A program made the position numbers and the translations under genes. Below the pieces are notes generated by a model. The model was not told the DNA's origin, searched no databases, and saw only the letters and a list, made by a program, of their open reading frames with translations. From NCBI RefSeq assembly GCF_008831285.2, contig NC_045143.1:20236854-20300853 (forward strand): a DNA stretch of 64,000 bases, written 5' to 3'. The DNA is from Nymphaea colorata (Eukaryota; Streptophyta; Magnoliopsida; Nymphaeales; Nymphaeaceae). Shown here piece by piece: positions 20,401 through 32,235 of this stretch. Position 1 is the first letter of the stretch. Each line of letters begins with the position of its first letter.

Positions 20401-22440
20401 CAGATAATGTCGCCACCAGCTACTTCAAGACCCATAAGAAGTTAACTATGAAGCAGGCTCCTTGGCATGAATTCTTGGAGGAGTTAGATTTCACTTTGGA
20501 GTACAAGGTTGGTAAGACTAACGTGGTAGTGAATACGTTGAGTCGGAAGGCAGAACTTGTAGCCTCTCGAGCGGGGACCTCCAAAGCCCAATTGGAGGGT
20601 GCGCTCATCAAGCGAGTTCGTGAAGGGATGCGGCAAGACTCAGCGGCCCAACACTTGGTTGCCTTGGCTGAAATGGAAAAGACTCGAAGGTTCTGACTAC
20701 GAGACGGGTTGCTCCTCACCAAGGGCGGACGTGTTTTCGTGCCGAAGTGGGGCAATCTCTGGCGGGAGCTAACAAGGGAGTGCCATGATACGCTTTGGGT
20801 TGGCCATCCAGGCCAAGAGCGGACTCTGGCCTAGGCCTGGGCATCGGGCCGGGCCAGCCCAGCCCGGGCCCAACCCGATAGCCCGAGACCTGGCTCGGCC
20901 CGCCCTCCGATGGAGGAGGAGGGGGAGGGGGAGGAAGACAGAGGAGGGAGGGGGAGAGGAGACTGAAGAGGAGGGGGAGGGAGACGGAGGAGGAGGGGGA
21001 GCGGCGAGGGAGACAGAGGGCGAGGGAGAGGGAGATGGAGGAGGAGAGAGAGGGAGAGGGGGAGCGGGAGCAGAGAGGGAGAGGGAGAGGGGAAGCGGAG
21101 AGGGAGAGGGAGAGGGGGAGAGGGAGAGGAAGAAGGGAAGTGGAGCGAAGAGGGAGACGGAGAGCGGAGGGCGGGAGTCGGCCCGGCCCGATGCCCAGGC
21201 TTATTCTGGCCCTTCTCGAACGTGGGTATTATTGGCCCCACATGCGCGACGACGTGGAGACATATGTAAAGACTTGTCTCATCTGCCAGCAGGACAAAGG
21301 GAGTAATCAGAAGCATGCCGGCCTGCTTGAGCCTCTTCCTATTTCGGAGCATCCATGGGAGAGCATCTCCATGGACTTCATTGTGAGTCTACCCAGAGTT
21401 GATAGCTACAGCTCTATCTTTGTTGTTGTGGACAAGTTTTCTTAGTATGCCACGTTCATCCCAACTATGATGGAGAGCCCAACAGAGAAAACGGCGGAGA
21501 TGTTTGTGAAGAACATTGTGAAGTACTGAAGCGTCCCGAAGAGTATTGTGAGTGATCGCGATGCTCGCTTCATGAGCAAGTTTTGGCGTGAAGTGTTTCG
21601 GTTGCTTGGCTCAGACTTGTTGTTTTCCACAAGCTTCCACCCGCAGACTGATGGCCAGACCGAACACATCAATGCCTTGTTGGAACAGTACCTGCGTCAC
21701 TTTGTCAACGTCAACCAGAAAAAGTGGGCAAAGTTGCTCGATGTGGCCCAATTCTGTTACAACCTGTAGAAGAGCGAGTCTTCAGGCCACAACCCCTTCA
21801 AAGTAGCCATGGAAGAACAATCGTTGATGTCTCACACTGTTGCTGCTCAGGAGAAGGGAAGACCCAACTTCGCCTACCAGTTCGTCAGAGACTGGCAAGA
21901 ACAGATGGAGATAGCGAAGACATTCTTGCACAAGGCCACCAAGAAGATGAATAAATGGGCTGACAAGAATCGGAGATCTGCCGAGTTTCGAGTGGGAGAC
22001 CAAGTTCTCGTCAAGCTTTATGCATACCGTTCGGGTATCTTCCGTGGATGACACCGATCACTGATCCGAAAGTATGAAGGGCCATTTACTGTGGTCAAGA
22101 GGATTGAGAAGCTGGCATACAAGTTAGATCTGCCACTAGACTTCAAGGTGCATTCAGTGTTTCACGTCTGCAACCTCAAGCCCTTCTATGCAGATGCTGA
22201 AAACCTGGAGAGAAGCCAGTCGCGGTGAGAACCGATCTTGCAACGAGCTCCTTCGACCCAGAAGGCCACTGATCGACAGTTAGACCAGATCCTTCGACAC
22301 AAAATTAACTACCTTGATGAACCAAAGTGATACTTGGTCAGGTGGGTAGACGAAGACCTGCCAACATGGGAGTATGCCTTCCGTTTGAAGTAAAGTCATC
22401 TAGAAGAAGTCAGGGTCTACCATGAAGCCGCTAGCACCGA
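17448..22440 (+). pseudogene. Chromovirus gag-pol, decayed
   Basis: The ATG at 17448 starts gag (MGKRSESRCRASRRLAAVEE). A frame shift occurs near 17735, followed by the Gypsy gag core WWRRKM near 18020-18040 and TAA at 18128. The knuckle CWVCGGKHQVLVC lies near 18520-18560. The protease motif reads DFGATHNFVS (18750-18785), with the catalytic DSG/DTG changed to DFG. RT runs 19320-20100 with YLDDIVIFS near 19770-19800, broken by TAG at 19839. RNase H has DASDFAIGAVLMQ near 20215-20255. The integrase HHCC region is split by the MITE and ends CLICQQDKG. The DDE residues lie in SMDFIV (21370), IVSDRDARF (21545) and DGQTEHINA (21650). The chromodomain region 22255-22395 includes YLVRWVDEDLPTWEY after a stop. 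Chromodomains of this family direct integration to heterochromatin (established for chromoviruses). Confidence 0.85.
20832..21203. mobile_element. hAT-type MITE in chromovirus integrase, purine-rich, 372 bp
   Basis: The termini TAGGCCTGGGCATCGGGCC and GGCCCGATGCCCAGGCTTA are near-perfect inverted repeats. Flanks CTCTGGCC (20824-20831) and TTCTGGCC (21204-21211) match at 7 of 8. The interior, about 20908-21170, is an almost uninterrupted G/A run. Long frames here are only Glu/Gly/Arg repeats and are not genes. Confidence 0.85.
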
Positions 22441-22469
22441 GGACGGCGCTTGATTTGAAGGGGGAAGCT

Positions 22470-22884
22470 TGTTCCTTTGTGTCGTGTCTGTATAGTCATC
22501 CTTTGTTTTTGCTATATTTGCTTTATTTATGTTGAGTCTTGGTGTAAGCTCGAATGTTCACCTGTGTCGAAGCACCCTCTCAAAACGGCCCCAAGTGTAA
22601 GATTGAGATTCTTTGTTTTGGATGGTCGGCATGGGAATTCTGTGAAAGGCTTCGGCCATCCTTTGTAAGTAAAGTGTAAAAGTTTACTTGCTTTTCCTCG
22701 TGATGTACTCAACTATTTAAGTGAATATATTGCGGGTTTTCTTTCCACACTCTTTGTGTATTTTGTGTCTTTGTTTTTGAAAAGACGTTCAAATGATTTG
22801 CGCCCACTTGAATGAGGCGAAGGCTTGCGGCTTACTGGTGAGAGTTTGCCGCGTCGCACGGTCCGAAGGAGTCGGCCCGTGATA
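22470..22884 (+). repeat. Chromovirus 3' LTR
   Basis: 415 bp, TGTTCCTTTGTG...GGCCCGTGATA, where the terminal CA has become TA. It is preceded by the polypurine tract at 22458-22468. Confidence 0.87.
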
Positions 22885-22974
22885 GGCAGATTAGATAGGT
22901 TAACTTGTAAAAAGCAATGCTAGACAAACTGAATAGGTAAATGGACAGGTTAACTTTAAAAAGGCAGCAACAAA

Positions 22975-23036
<62 letters not shown>

Positions 23037-24163
23037 CAACAGTCTCACTTTTGGAGAATGAGTGTTCATGCAAGTTAGTTAGGAAATGGTCTTCCAACAC
23101 AAAGAACCAAATAAAAAGAAATTGGGTTTCAGTTCTATTTCTCAGTAACCAGGCTCTATAGGCCTCAGAATGGAGGATGGACAAGGTGTAAAATTATCAG
23201 AGTAAGACGATCCCAGAGGCAAGTCAACCAGATGTGATAGGTCGATAATTAGGGGAATTTGATATTATGTTCTTCTCTATTTTCCCTGTCACAGCAACTA
23301 TATTTCTTCAATGGAATGTAAACTCGCTGCTTTAGTGCTGCTTTGTGTGTTCTGTTGCATGGTTAGTATGCCTTGGATGACAGTCTAAACAAAGATTGGG
23401 TCAACAATGGGGAGAGCGATTTTGATTTCCCAACATCGCATCCATGCGGACTTGTTCGCTCTAGAGAGCTCAGCTGTTAGGTGATCATGGTATTCCTCCA
23501 CTTGGACAATGAGAGTACTTGGTTATGTATGCCGTATTGGTGCATGAAAATTTCGTGTCAATATCGGTAATGATGAAAATGCCTCTGTTTGACGGAAAAA
23601 AGGAATTTTTTGCGAAGACAAAAAAATGAAATCGAAAACAATGAAGACTCAAAAGGACTTTTGTTCAATAATTTCTAAAATGTCTCCTTTTTTCTTTTGG
23701 CATATTCTTGTTGCGTGCACCGAGCAGCGTATGTTTGTTGTGTGCACCGAACTGCGCATGCAACTCAAACTTGTGCCATAGCCAAGTCCTTATAAAAAAT
23801 AATAAATGGTTTTATTAAGCTCTCGTATTTATTGGTCTCAATTGGAACTTTCTAAATAAATAAAAATAAATACCTAAGGTTGAAAACCTCAAAGTTAGTC
23901 AATATTTCTACAAAAAGATTGATCCCCATATACCACCTATGCTAACTAATAAAATATCAGACATCTAAAAAATTAAAAAGAATATTAAAAAGAGAAAAAT
24001 AATTTGAATAATTCCTAACCATACAAATAGAGAAGCAGAAAAGGCCTTCATGACTAACCTCCAACAAACACACTGGATTATTGTTTGTCCCCTTAACACA
24101 AACTCATGTTTTAGTGTGGGGATGGGGTGGACTGTTGGGTCCATGACATGTCTCTAACTCTAA
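22885..24163. other. Spacer, no gene recognised
   Basis: It contains an (AT)n run at 22983-23034 and otherwise ordinary AT-rich sequence. No long open frame, RNA gene or recognisable repeat end was found. Confidence 0.6.
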
Positions 24164-24406
24164 GGGTGTGTTTGTTTCACCATGAATCTGAGATTCTCGA
24201 TAATTTGTGATCACCAAGATCTCAAATCCCTGGATTTAAGGTCTGACCCCTACCCCTTCCAATCCTAAATCCATGGTTTTTTTTACATGTAAAGTAGGTT
24301 TGGGATTCATGCTACTAAGATCATCAGTAGTTTAAACTCAGGGTTTTACAAACCGCACCCTTTAGTGCAATCTTGGATCTAAGATCCAAGGCTATCAGAC
24401 ACTACC
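24164..24406. mobile_element. Tourist-like (PIF/Harbinger) MITE, 243 bp
   Basis: The ends are GGGTGTGTTTG and, inverted, GGTAGTGTCTG, flanked by TAA on both sides (24161-24163 and 24407-24409). Both are typical of PIF/Harbinger-derived MITEs. Subterminal GATCTAAGATCC-like inverted blocks are present. It is non-coding. Confidence 0.75.
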
Positions 24407-24409
24407 TAA

Positions 24410-24831
24410 GTGATGTATTCCCACATTACCCATGAGCAAAGGAATGGACACACTGCAATACCTTTTGAAAGATTCTAGAGCAAGCTTGCATGTCTTCTTC
24501 CATTGCAAGGGCTGGGTTTCAAATAGCATGTCATCCTTCATTACATGGTCTTCTTGCATTGCAAAGAATGGGTCATCAAATCAACACATCCATTTTCTAC
24601 CTCATAGATTGTTGACATCAAGTATATTTGTCATCAATCATTTCCACTTTGGTGGAGAAGCCAATCGACTGCATAGGTAGAGAGTTGACATACTTTCAAG
24701 AAATCATCAAGACAACTCATCGTCCTTCTCTTCGTTAGGCACAAACGACAAGAAGTCGTGAAAAAATGAATAGTAGTACACAAAATTATGTTGTGGAAGA
24801 AATAAATAGAGAAACAAAACTACAAGAATCA
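24410..24831. other. Spacer, no gene recognised
   Basis: Nothing beyond low-complexity and ordinary sequence. It may include the lost left end of the decayed Gypsy element to its right. Confidence 0.5.
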
Positions 24832-27416
24832 TTACGAGGTCATGAGACTGTAAAGTTGTGAACATCTCTCCATGCCATTGTGCATTTGTTCAAAAACTAT
24901 AGGTGATTTTGGGAAAATCGTGTATAAATCTCTTGTAGTAACCAGCCAATCCAATCCAAAGAAGGCTCTCACTTCAGGAACATTAGTAGGAGTCTTCCAA
25001 TTATGAACTGCCTCAATTTTAGTTGGATCCACAACAATACCTTCACCAGAAATGATGTGCCCTAAGAAGCTTATCTTGGATAACCAAAAGTCACACTTTG
25101 AGAATTTTGCATATAACTTATGTTGTCGAAGAATACTCAACACTTTTCTCAAGTGTTTCTTGTGTTCTTCTTGGGTGGATGAATGAATTAAACATCATCG
25201 ATAAACACAATAACAAACTGATCAAGAAATTTCTTAAACACTCTATTCATTAAATCCATGAAGACAGCTGGTGCATTAGTCAAACCAAAAAGTAGAAGAT
25301 GAAACTCATAATGTTTGTGCCATGTTCTAAAAGCAGTCTTATGGATATCATCTTCCTTAATTCTTAATTGGTGATACCCTGATCTAAGGTGGATAACACA
25401 TGGGCATTCTTCAGTCATCCAACAAATCTTCAATTCTGGGAAGGGGTGACTTGTTCTTAATGGTCACTTGATTTAGCATTTGATAATTAATATATAACTA
25501 AATTGACTCATCCTATTTTTTAACAAATAGTACAGTGCAACCCAAGATGATACACTCAGCTGAATAATTCTTCTATTGATGAACTCTTGCAACTGTTTCT
25601 TTAATTATTCTAGTTCAGTCGATGCCATTCTATAGGGTGCTTTTGAAATCAAAGCAGTACCGAGTACCAAATCAATATTTAACTCAATCTCTCGCATTGA
25701 TAGTAATTCTGAGAGATCTTTTAGAAATACATCTCCAAACTCCCAAACCATTGGAATGTGGTCTATCTTTGGTGTTTCAGTTTTCTCTGCAGTCACACGG
25801 ATAAGATAGGGTATGTCGTAACCTTTTTTTTTCTTGCATCCACAAGTTGGTTATTGTTATTTTTGATGTGCATTCATGAGTTTATGCTTCGAATACTATA
25901 GGGTAAAAGCTATTGGCCTGTATATTAATCTTTTTTCTATGACAGTCAATGAACGCATCAAGCTCACTCATCCAGTCCATGCCTAAGATTATGTAAAATC
26001 CTTCAAGATCAATGATTATCAGTTTGCAGGAAGTATATTTCCTAAAATTTCTATCCCAATATCAGGCAAATACTGTGTACAACAATCATGAGGTCCAATA
26101 GCACTGGACACTCTAAGTTCATATGGAGCACGTACTGTTGGGATATTTAAGCACAGTGACAACGATCTAGATATGAAAGAAAGGGAAGCTTCAAAATAAA
26201 TAAAAAAACACATGCCAAAAATGAGTGTATAAGTAGGACACCTTCGACAAGATTTGGATTTCGAAGATTCTCAATTGTTGTAGTATACACCTATCCTGGT
26301 ACCTTCTTGTTTGGAGTTTAGTTTGAAAGTTTGCTGAATGAGTAGGTCTGATTTGAGGTGGTCCTCGTGGTGGAAATCCTTGTCTCTTAGGACATTTTCT
26401 AGCAAAATGTCGTTGTTCACCACAATTCAAACATGCCCCTATGAGTGTAGGGTCATGTCTCTCAAAAGGTAGTCGGTGGCCAAATTGACATTCTTGATGA
26501 TTAGGCTTGTTTTGGCAGAAGAGTTTACACAATGAGGGCGATGAAAATGGTTGTACTTAGGCACAAAATGTTTCTTAGTTGGGGCTTGAGGTGATGATTC
26601 AGACCCATAAAACTTCCTTTTTTCTTAACCTTGAATTTGACTCAGAGTCTCTTGTATCTGAGTCACTGTCTCAATTGCCTGTGTTAGGTCTACAGAACTT
26701 GTTCCCACCATTCTCAACCTCAAACTATCATTTAGTGCTCTGATAAATTTATTTACTCTAGCCTTGTCATTAATGTATGTATTCAAACAGTACTTTTACA
26801 TATGATAGAACTCGCAAATATACTCTTCAAGAGTTCTTCCACGTTGATCTAGGTCAAGAATTCTTTGTCTGCCTCTCCATGACTTGATCAAGAATATATT
26901 TTTATGTGAAATTCTGCCCAAATTGTTCCCAAGTTACTGCCTGACTGTCAAACTTTATATGTTTAATAGTTTTCGACAAGCTTTGGGCATCTCCGCCAAG
27001 TATGCAGGCGCTAAACTTGGGTTTGAGGATAGTTGGTACATCCGCCAGCTCGAATGCTTCTTCGATTTCACGTAGCCACTCTTTGGCATCCATTGTGTCT
27101 GTACCTCCTATAAATTTCGGCGCATTCAAATTCATAAATTGCTTGTTTTGTGTTGGTTGCTATTAACTATTTGTTGTACCATAGTCAGCTTTGATGGTGA
27201 AGCCAAATCTGCTGACTGAATGTTTGCTTGGAGCAAGGTTTGCATAGACCTAAAAATTGTCCATAGAATTTCCATGAGATCAACCTTGTCTCCTGGCAGA
27301 TGGCACATGTCTCTTTCCAAACCATTACCAATTCCTGCAACATCTTGTCGAGACCTTTGCCTAGTATACTGAGACATTCTTCCGTAAATTAAGGTTTTAC
27401 TTTCTATAATGCACAA
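24832..27416 (-). pseudogene. Ty3/Gypsy gag-pol remnant, minus strand, truncated
   Basis: Reading leftwards, a gag start occurs near 27416 and a Gypsy gag core at 27135-26902 (FIGGTDTMDAKEWLREIEEAF). The zinc knuckle CLNCGEQRHFARKC lies near 26395-26440. A pro-RT linker (PMVWEFGDVFLKDLSELL) lies near 25690-25765. RT has [15 protein letters not shown] near 25345-25395, [19 protein letters not shown] near 25240-25300 and the catalytic box as VFIDDV at 25190-25205. The RT/RNase H linker reads ISFLGHIISGEGI near 25040-25085 and the remnant ends in the RNase H linker. RNase H proper, integrase and the 3' LTR are missing, and frames change at nearly every block. It is dead and unrelated at close range to the chromovirus at 17010. 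Confidence 0.82.
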
Positions 27417-27571
27417 ATTTTTATTTCTTAATTAAATAACCATTCAACTTATTTTATTTAAAGAAAATCCTAATTAATTTCTCAGTATCATAACAATAAC
27501 TTTTATGTGGTATTCACCTGCCAAATGATGTTGTGGTCGAAGGCTGATCTAAAAAAAGAATGGGTTAACTT

Positions 27572-27704
<133 letters not shown>

Positions 27705-27712
27705 AGAAGCAT

Positions 27713-29330
27713 AACATCACACCCCTACATAGTTGGTGTAGGCCTGATCTATCTAATGCACATAGATAACCTGCCTGCATAATTAGACGCAAGGCATGAT
27801 CAGTCCTAGTAGTTAATGTTGCTAATGAAAAATACCAATGAATAAAAACATTATTTTATACATATGTTGGAGAGTCAAGGCTCTCAAGTGTTAGTCTCAA
27901 AAACCATAAAGTTGTACAACTATGGGAAATGTATATGACATTGTCGCATTACTTCTCAGCAATCCCCCATCCTTTTAGCCACCTGATCAACGAGCATCAT
28001 CTATTACATAGTAAGGAGCCAATGCAGGCAGATAGTCGTAGCATAAGCACAACCACTAAGTACAATGAAAATCATAATGAAATCTATGATATATCATCTA
28101 AGTATAAAGTTTATGTATTGTATTGATTATTAAAAGAATAATGAGTGAATACCATTACTCGAAGCAAGGTCATTCCAGCACTAGTAAACTGTAGTTCAAA
28201 AGGTTCACTAAGTTTTATGATGCATACACACACACACACACCCATGAGTACGATCATGTGATGCCACCCATTTCATCGACATATTTAGGGTGAACCATTG
28301 TGCAACTTACGGCCTCAAACACTGAGTCATCGAGAATATAGTTATAATTTGGGGTAAGCACTGCCATGACTCATTTCATTGAGCTTAACTATATTATTGC
28401 AATAACTGCATCCCACTCTCATTTCCTCAAAGTAGCCTGAGGAAGGAGTACTTTATCAATTCCTGCATTTAGGAAAGGGTCGGCCCACGGGTCTTCGGAT
28501 CCCTGTGCCACCCACCCACCTTCGATCTCAGACTTTTCATTTCCTGTATACTATGCCGCTCTCGGACTTTCCTCTTATACCATCAACATGAAAATATAAA
28601 ACCGACCCTAGGTCGTTACCCACATCAAAATGATAACTCAGGTTATGAGCAAACATTGAGTAAAGTAAATAAATAATCATCATGTTCAATCAATTCAATG
28701 CAAGAGCATACTTTCACATCTATCATCACTACCTGACTATTATTATCAATCATATTCCTCCCAAAACTATGGCACAATTTTATCATTAAACAACTTACTC
28801 TTGGAACTCAATTACTAGTTTATATCATCAACACAATTTTCTTCACTGCCGAACATTTTCTCTCTCCTCTCTCTCTCCTTTCTCTTTCTTTCTCCTATTC
28901 TCCCTGTTCTCTCTTTTCTCCTCGTCTCTCTTTTTCTTTTCTTCTCTTTTTTTCTCCTCTCTTTTCTTTCTCTTCTCTCTCTTCCTCTTCTACCTCACGT
29001 TGCATCCCAAAGGGAAAGGGGGTGGCAACCCCTATTTGTAGCCAAAAGTTTTTACCTTTTTACTACTTATTATATTATATCATATATTCAGGAGGTTTTG
29101 AGAAAATGATAATATATTTTGAGGAGGTTTGTTCAATTAATTAGATTTAAATGATTAGTTTCAATTTTGGTTTAACTCAGTAACTAATCTTTGTTTATTA
29201 AACCGTCATTAGATAAACTTGAACATGATTAACGTATTTAATCTCAATTAGCTAATTATTAATCTATCCATGGTCATGGCTGAAAATTACAAGCTTGCCA
29301 TTAACCAATCACCATAATACCCCGGTCTCA
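27713..29330 (-). repeat. Possible 5' LTR/leader of the minus-strand Gypsy remnant
   Basis: On the minus strand the segment would begin TGAGACCGGGGTATTATGG (ending at 29330), a plant-Gypsy-like LTR start. It then has a TATA-like region (29075-29095), an AAATAGGGG...GGGATGCAACG block and a long CT/GA-rich tract (28855-29000), and approaches GGGGTGTGATG at about 27713. No second LTR or primer site confirms it, so this is an inference from position and composition. Confidence 0.3.
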
Positions 29331-31325
29331 CTGGTTCTTGGGCTATTGACTGCGAATTCCTTAACCATCGGACATCCATTTTTCTTTCGGTGCGCTTCAA
29401 GACTACGTCGTATATTTTTTACATGTATTATTAGTTCCAAATTCTGATGTAATGTCTTAGCAATACTGACACAGAAACTTAGTAGGATTTAGGAACTTCT
29501 AAGACTAAAACTGTAATTCATAATCCGTTTTTTATGCCAAGAAGTAGTATGTTACATAACGGGTGTCTTGCTCCTTATCCAAGTCCTGAAGCAAGCCCTG
29601 GATCCTGGGGGTGGGGAGAAACAGGGAGGGGCTTCAGCTTCTTGGGTGTATATCCCCCATCTCTTCCTCCCTTTTGTTCTAGTGACTAGCAGAAATATGA
29701 AAGCAACTTCCAATCTCATGTTGTTATCAGTACTCCCACGTACTGTACCAAAATCGAACCATAGATTAATGGCTTCCTCCACTTTACAACATTGAGCAAC
29801 CTGTTAATTTGTCAAGCTGACACCCCTTCTTTTTTCGCATTTACAAAGTCGTCCACATATTGTCACATGCTAAACAATCAAACCGACTTGCGTGGGGAGG
29901 ACAACATGGCCTGGACATACCCTTTCACCAGTTTTCACTTTTCAACTCCCCATTTCTTTTTAATAATTAGATCATGAACAACTTCAGCTTCTATTGTATT
30001 GCTTGATAATCAGCTTACATATAGTCTCGAACTATCGACATATATCTTCTTTGAGCCTTAAATCTTGAATCAATTGCTGGTCTTGAAGATTACATGAAGC
30101 TTTTTTTAAATATATCGATATATATCTGCTCTTCGTAGAAATGGTTTACATGTTAGACCAATACTTTCCCCAACTTCGTTTCAACCCTTCTCCTACAAAG
30201 GGCGCTGACTTCCATACTTTTGGCGGCTTAGGATCGAAGACACAGCATGTGGGCGGCCTCAGGAACATTGCGGTGGGTCTGCTAGTGGTTCACATGGACT
30301 AACCACGATTGAGTCAGGTTATATATATATATATATATATATAGGGAGAGAGAGAGAGAGAACGATTGGTTTTTCTTACTCTCTCACTTACTCCTTTCAC
30401 CTTATTAATTAATATATTGGTCATGACCATCATCTTCATCCTAAAATTGGCAGATCATAAAGAGGAAAAAGAGACTGATGAGGAACGTATCAGCCTTTGA
30501 ACTTTTTCATATCAGCAGTTGATAGAAAAACAAGGAGAAATATGTTTTTCTTCTTGTTTTTATTTCAAGTGCTGATATGAAAAAGATTAAAGGCTGAAAT
30601 TGTTTCTTATTCATTTAACAAATAAGTAATCACTTACAAATACAAAATAGCTTCACGATGGTAAAAGTCTTTTTTGGATAATCACACCATGGACAAGTTT
30701 TTTTTTAGAGAAAAACTTATCCACAAAAGAAAAATATGTAAACCAACAAATACAATTTTACAGAAGTTCCTGTCTTGATCATTGAATCATCCCTTTCCCC
30801 AGGCTACAAGTCAGTTCCTTGTGAAACTCAACATGTTAACATCTTTAATGGCGATTTCTAAAAGGTGGAACCATATACTCGATCACGAAAATTATAAGAT
30901 GCAGGACTAACGTCATGAACTAATCAAACCTGGCCACCTGTGGAAGCGTTGTGTTTGGTTTTGACTTTTGAGCCTTAAAGCCTGTGTCGAGCTTGCCATG
31001 AAGATTACATGAAGCTTTTGTTAAAAGATTCAGCTAGTGTCTAGTTTCCCTTTTACTTCAGAACCTCAAATATTTTGAATCATAGAATCAAATGAAAATT
31101 AAATATTAGAATAAAAAAAAATCTAATCTCACCCCTCCGCCAAGTAATGAAATTGGTCCCTGTCAATCATGGGTTTCTTTCAACACACTAGGGTGGGTGG
31201 CGAGGTTCATGGAGATTAGAGAATCTACTGGGTAGCCTTTAAGGGTTTTGGCACACACGCTCAAGCCTGGAAGGCGATGATCGGTTATTGCATTGAAAAG
31301 CATGGGTGTCAACCTCTATGAGATG
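29331..31325. other. Intergenic region upstream of ARMC8-like gene
   Basis: No gene recognised. (TA)n(GA)n occurs at 30319-30361. Near 30500 and 30590, CTGATATGAAAAAG and CTTTTTCATATCAG form widely spaced inverted copies around a CCTTGTTTTTC-like centre, so 30490-30610 may be an imperfect stem-loop or a decayed MITE. Confidence 0.5.
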
Positions 31326-31510
31326 CAGGGCACAACTAAAAATTTTGCATAAAGGGTTCAAATTATAGTTTCAAAATTTTAACCATGAAATTATTATTTT
31401 TTTTTCAATTTTTTTCAAGTACATAAAATTTTTAAAACTATATATGCAAATTAAATTTAAAAAGAATAGAGGAGGCCACGGGTATGCCGGCCCGATTGGC
31501 TCCGCCCCTG
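31326..31510. mobile_element. hAT-type MITE in the ARMC8 promoter region, 185 bp
   Basis: The right end reads GGCTCCGCCCCTG (inverted CAGGGGCGGAGCC, a common plant hAT-like terminus) and the left end begins CAGGGCACAACT. The flanks are ATGAGATG (31318-31325) and ATGGGATG (31511-31518), 7 of 8 identical. It ends about 380 bp before the ATG of the ARMC8-like gene. Confidence 0.7.
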
Positions 31511-31731
31511 ATGGGATGGGACCCAAGAAAAAATTAAGTAACATTTTAAATTTTTACATCGGCAATGAAATTCTCATCTACCAAAAGTCTATCCCATGTC
31601 CTAGTGGTTCAGTTTTGGTCATGGAAAAAATGCGGGGCTTCTGCGAATGCCTTCCACAACTCTACCCATTCTAAACGGACGAAAGATTGAACAGCCCATC
31701 GAAGAAATAAACGCGGCTGGCTATGCTGCCG

Positions 31732-31739
31732 CTATATAG
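31732..31739 (+). promoter_or_regulatory. Candidate TATA box of the ARMC8-like gene
   Basis: CTATATAG lies about 155 bp upstream of the ATG at 31891. A second TA-run at 31801-31818 is followed by a CT-rich stretch (31819-31850), as in plant leaders. The transcription start would fall near 31765-31775 if the first box is used. Confidence 0.5.
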
Positions 31740-31890
31740 GGACTATTCTGCAGTCAACCCCGTGCAAGCCCACGGAAGACAGATATAAGACAGAAACAGG
31801 AATATATATATATATATAGACTCTCTCCCAGTCTGTTCTCTTCCCCAAACCGGCTGCTCCTGGAAACACCGCCAGAATTCAACAGGGAGG

Positions 31891-32235
31891 ATGCCGGCGT
31901 CGGCCGCGCCGTCGCCGTCGTACGGTGGGAGCCAGCCGGAGGAGCTGATAGCGCGGCTAAGCTCCGGAGATCGGAATTCTCGCCTGAAGGCTCTTCGGGA
32001 GCTGAAGAACCAGATCATCGGCAACAGGACCAAGAAGCTCTCCTACATCAAGCTTGGCGCCGTTCCCCGCGTGGCGGAGATCCTCGCCAGCGACTCCCTT
32101 GACGCCCCGCTTCTCGTGCAGTCAGCTGCCACCATCGGCAGCTTCACCTGCGGCGTCGACTCCGGTGTTACCGCAGTCCTTGACAGCGGTGCCGTCCCTC
32201 TCCTCATCCGCACTCTGTCCAACCCCGACCAGAAG
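31891..32235 (+). CDS. ARMC8: ARMC8/GID5-like armadillo-repeat protein, exon 1
   Basis: It begins ATG in a GGAGGATGCCGGCG context and encodes residues 1-115: a short Ala/Pro/Ser leader, then EELIARLSSGDRNSRLKALR, RELKNQIIGNRTKKLSYIKL and GAVPRVAEILASDS. These are the opening armadillo repeats of ARMC8, the scaffold subunit of the CTLH/GID E3 ubiquitin ligase. The IGN(R/N)xKK...LGAVPRV block is shared with animal ARMC8. The exon ends NPDQK at donor AAG|GTCTTT and joins in frame to VVDAAARSLR of exon 2. It is GC-rich (about 60%), unlike later exons, as is common for first exons in plants. The product is a cytosolic/nuclear scaffold recruiting substrates and other CTLH subunits (known for the family). 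Vertebrate-style symbol used because the plant locus name cannot be determined. Confidence 0.88.

Larger units (their letters stand above)
17010..22884 (+). mobile_element. Ty3/Gypsy chromovirus, decayed, with hAT MITE inside
   Basis: Two related LTRs (17010-17417 and 22470-22884) flank gag, protease, RT, RNase H, integrase and a chromodomain-like end. The primer site CTGGTATCAAAGCC follows the 5' LTR and the polypurine tract GAAGGGGGAAGC precedes the 3' LTR. The flanking 5-mers GGCGG and GGCAG match at 4 of 5. It lies 32 bp after the end of the family L copy 3. A 372-bp hAT MITE is inserted in the integrase zinc domain. Many stops and frame shifts make it inactive. Confidence 0.9.

Noticed and set aside
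20785-21352. Long Glu/Gly/Arg or Pro/Ser/Leu frames
   Set aside because: They translate the purine-rich core of a MITE on either strand, with no domain and biased composition only.
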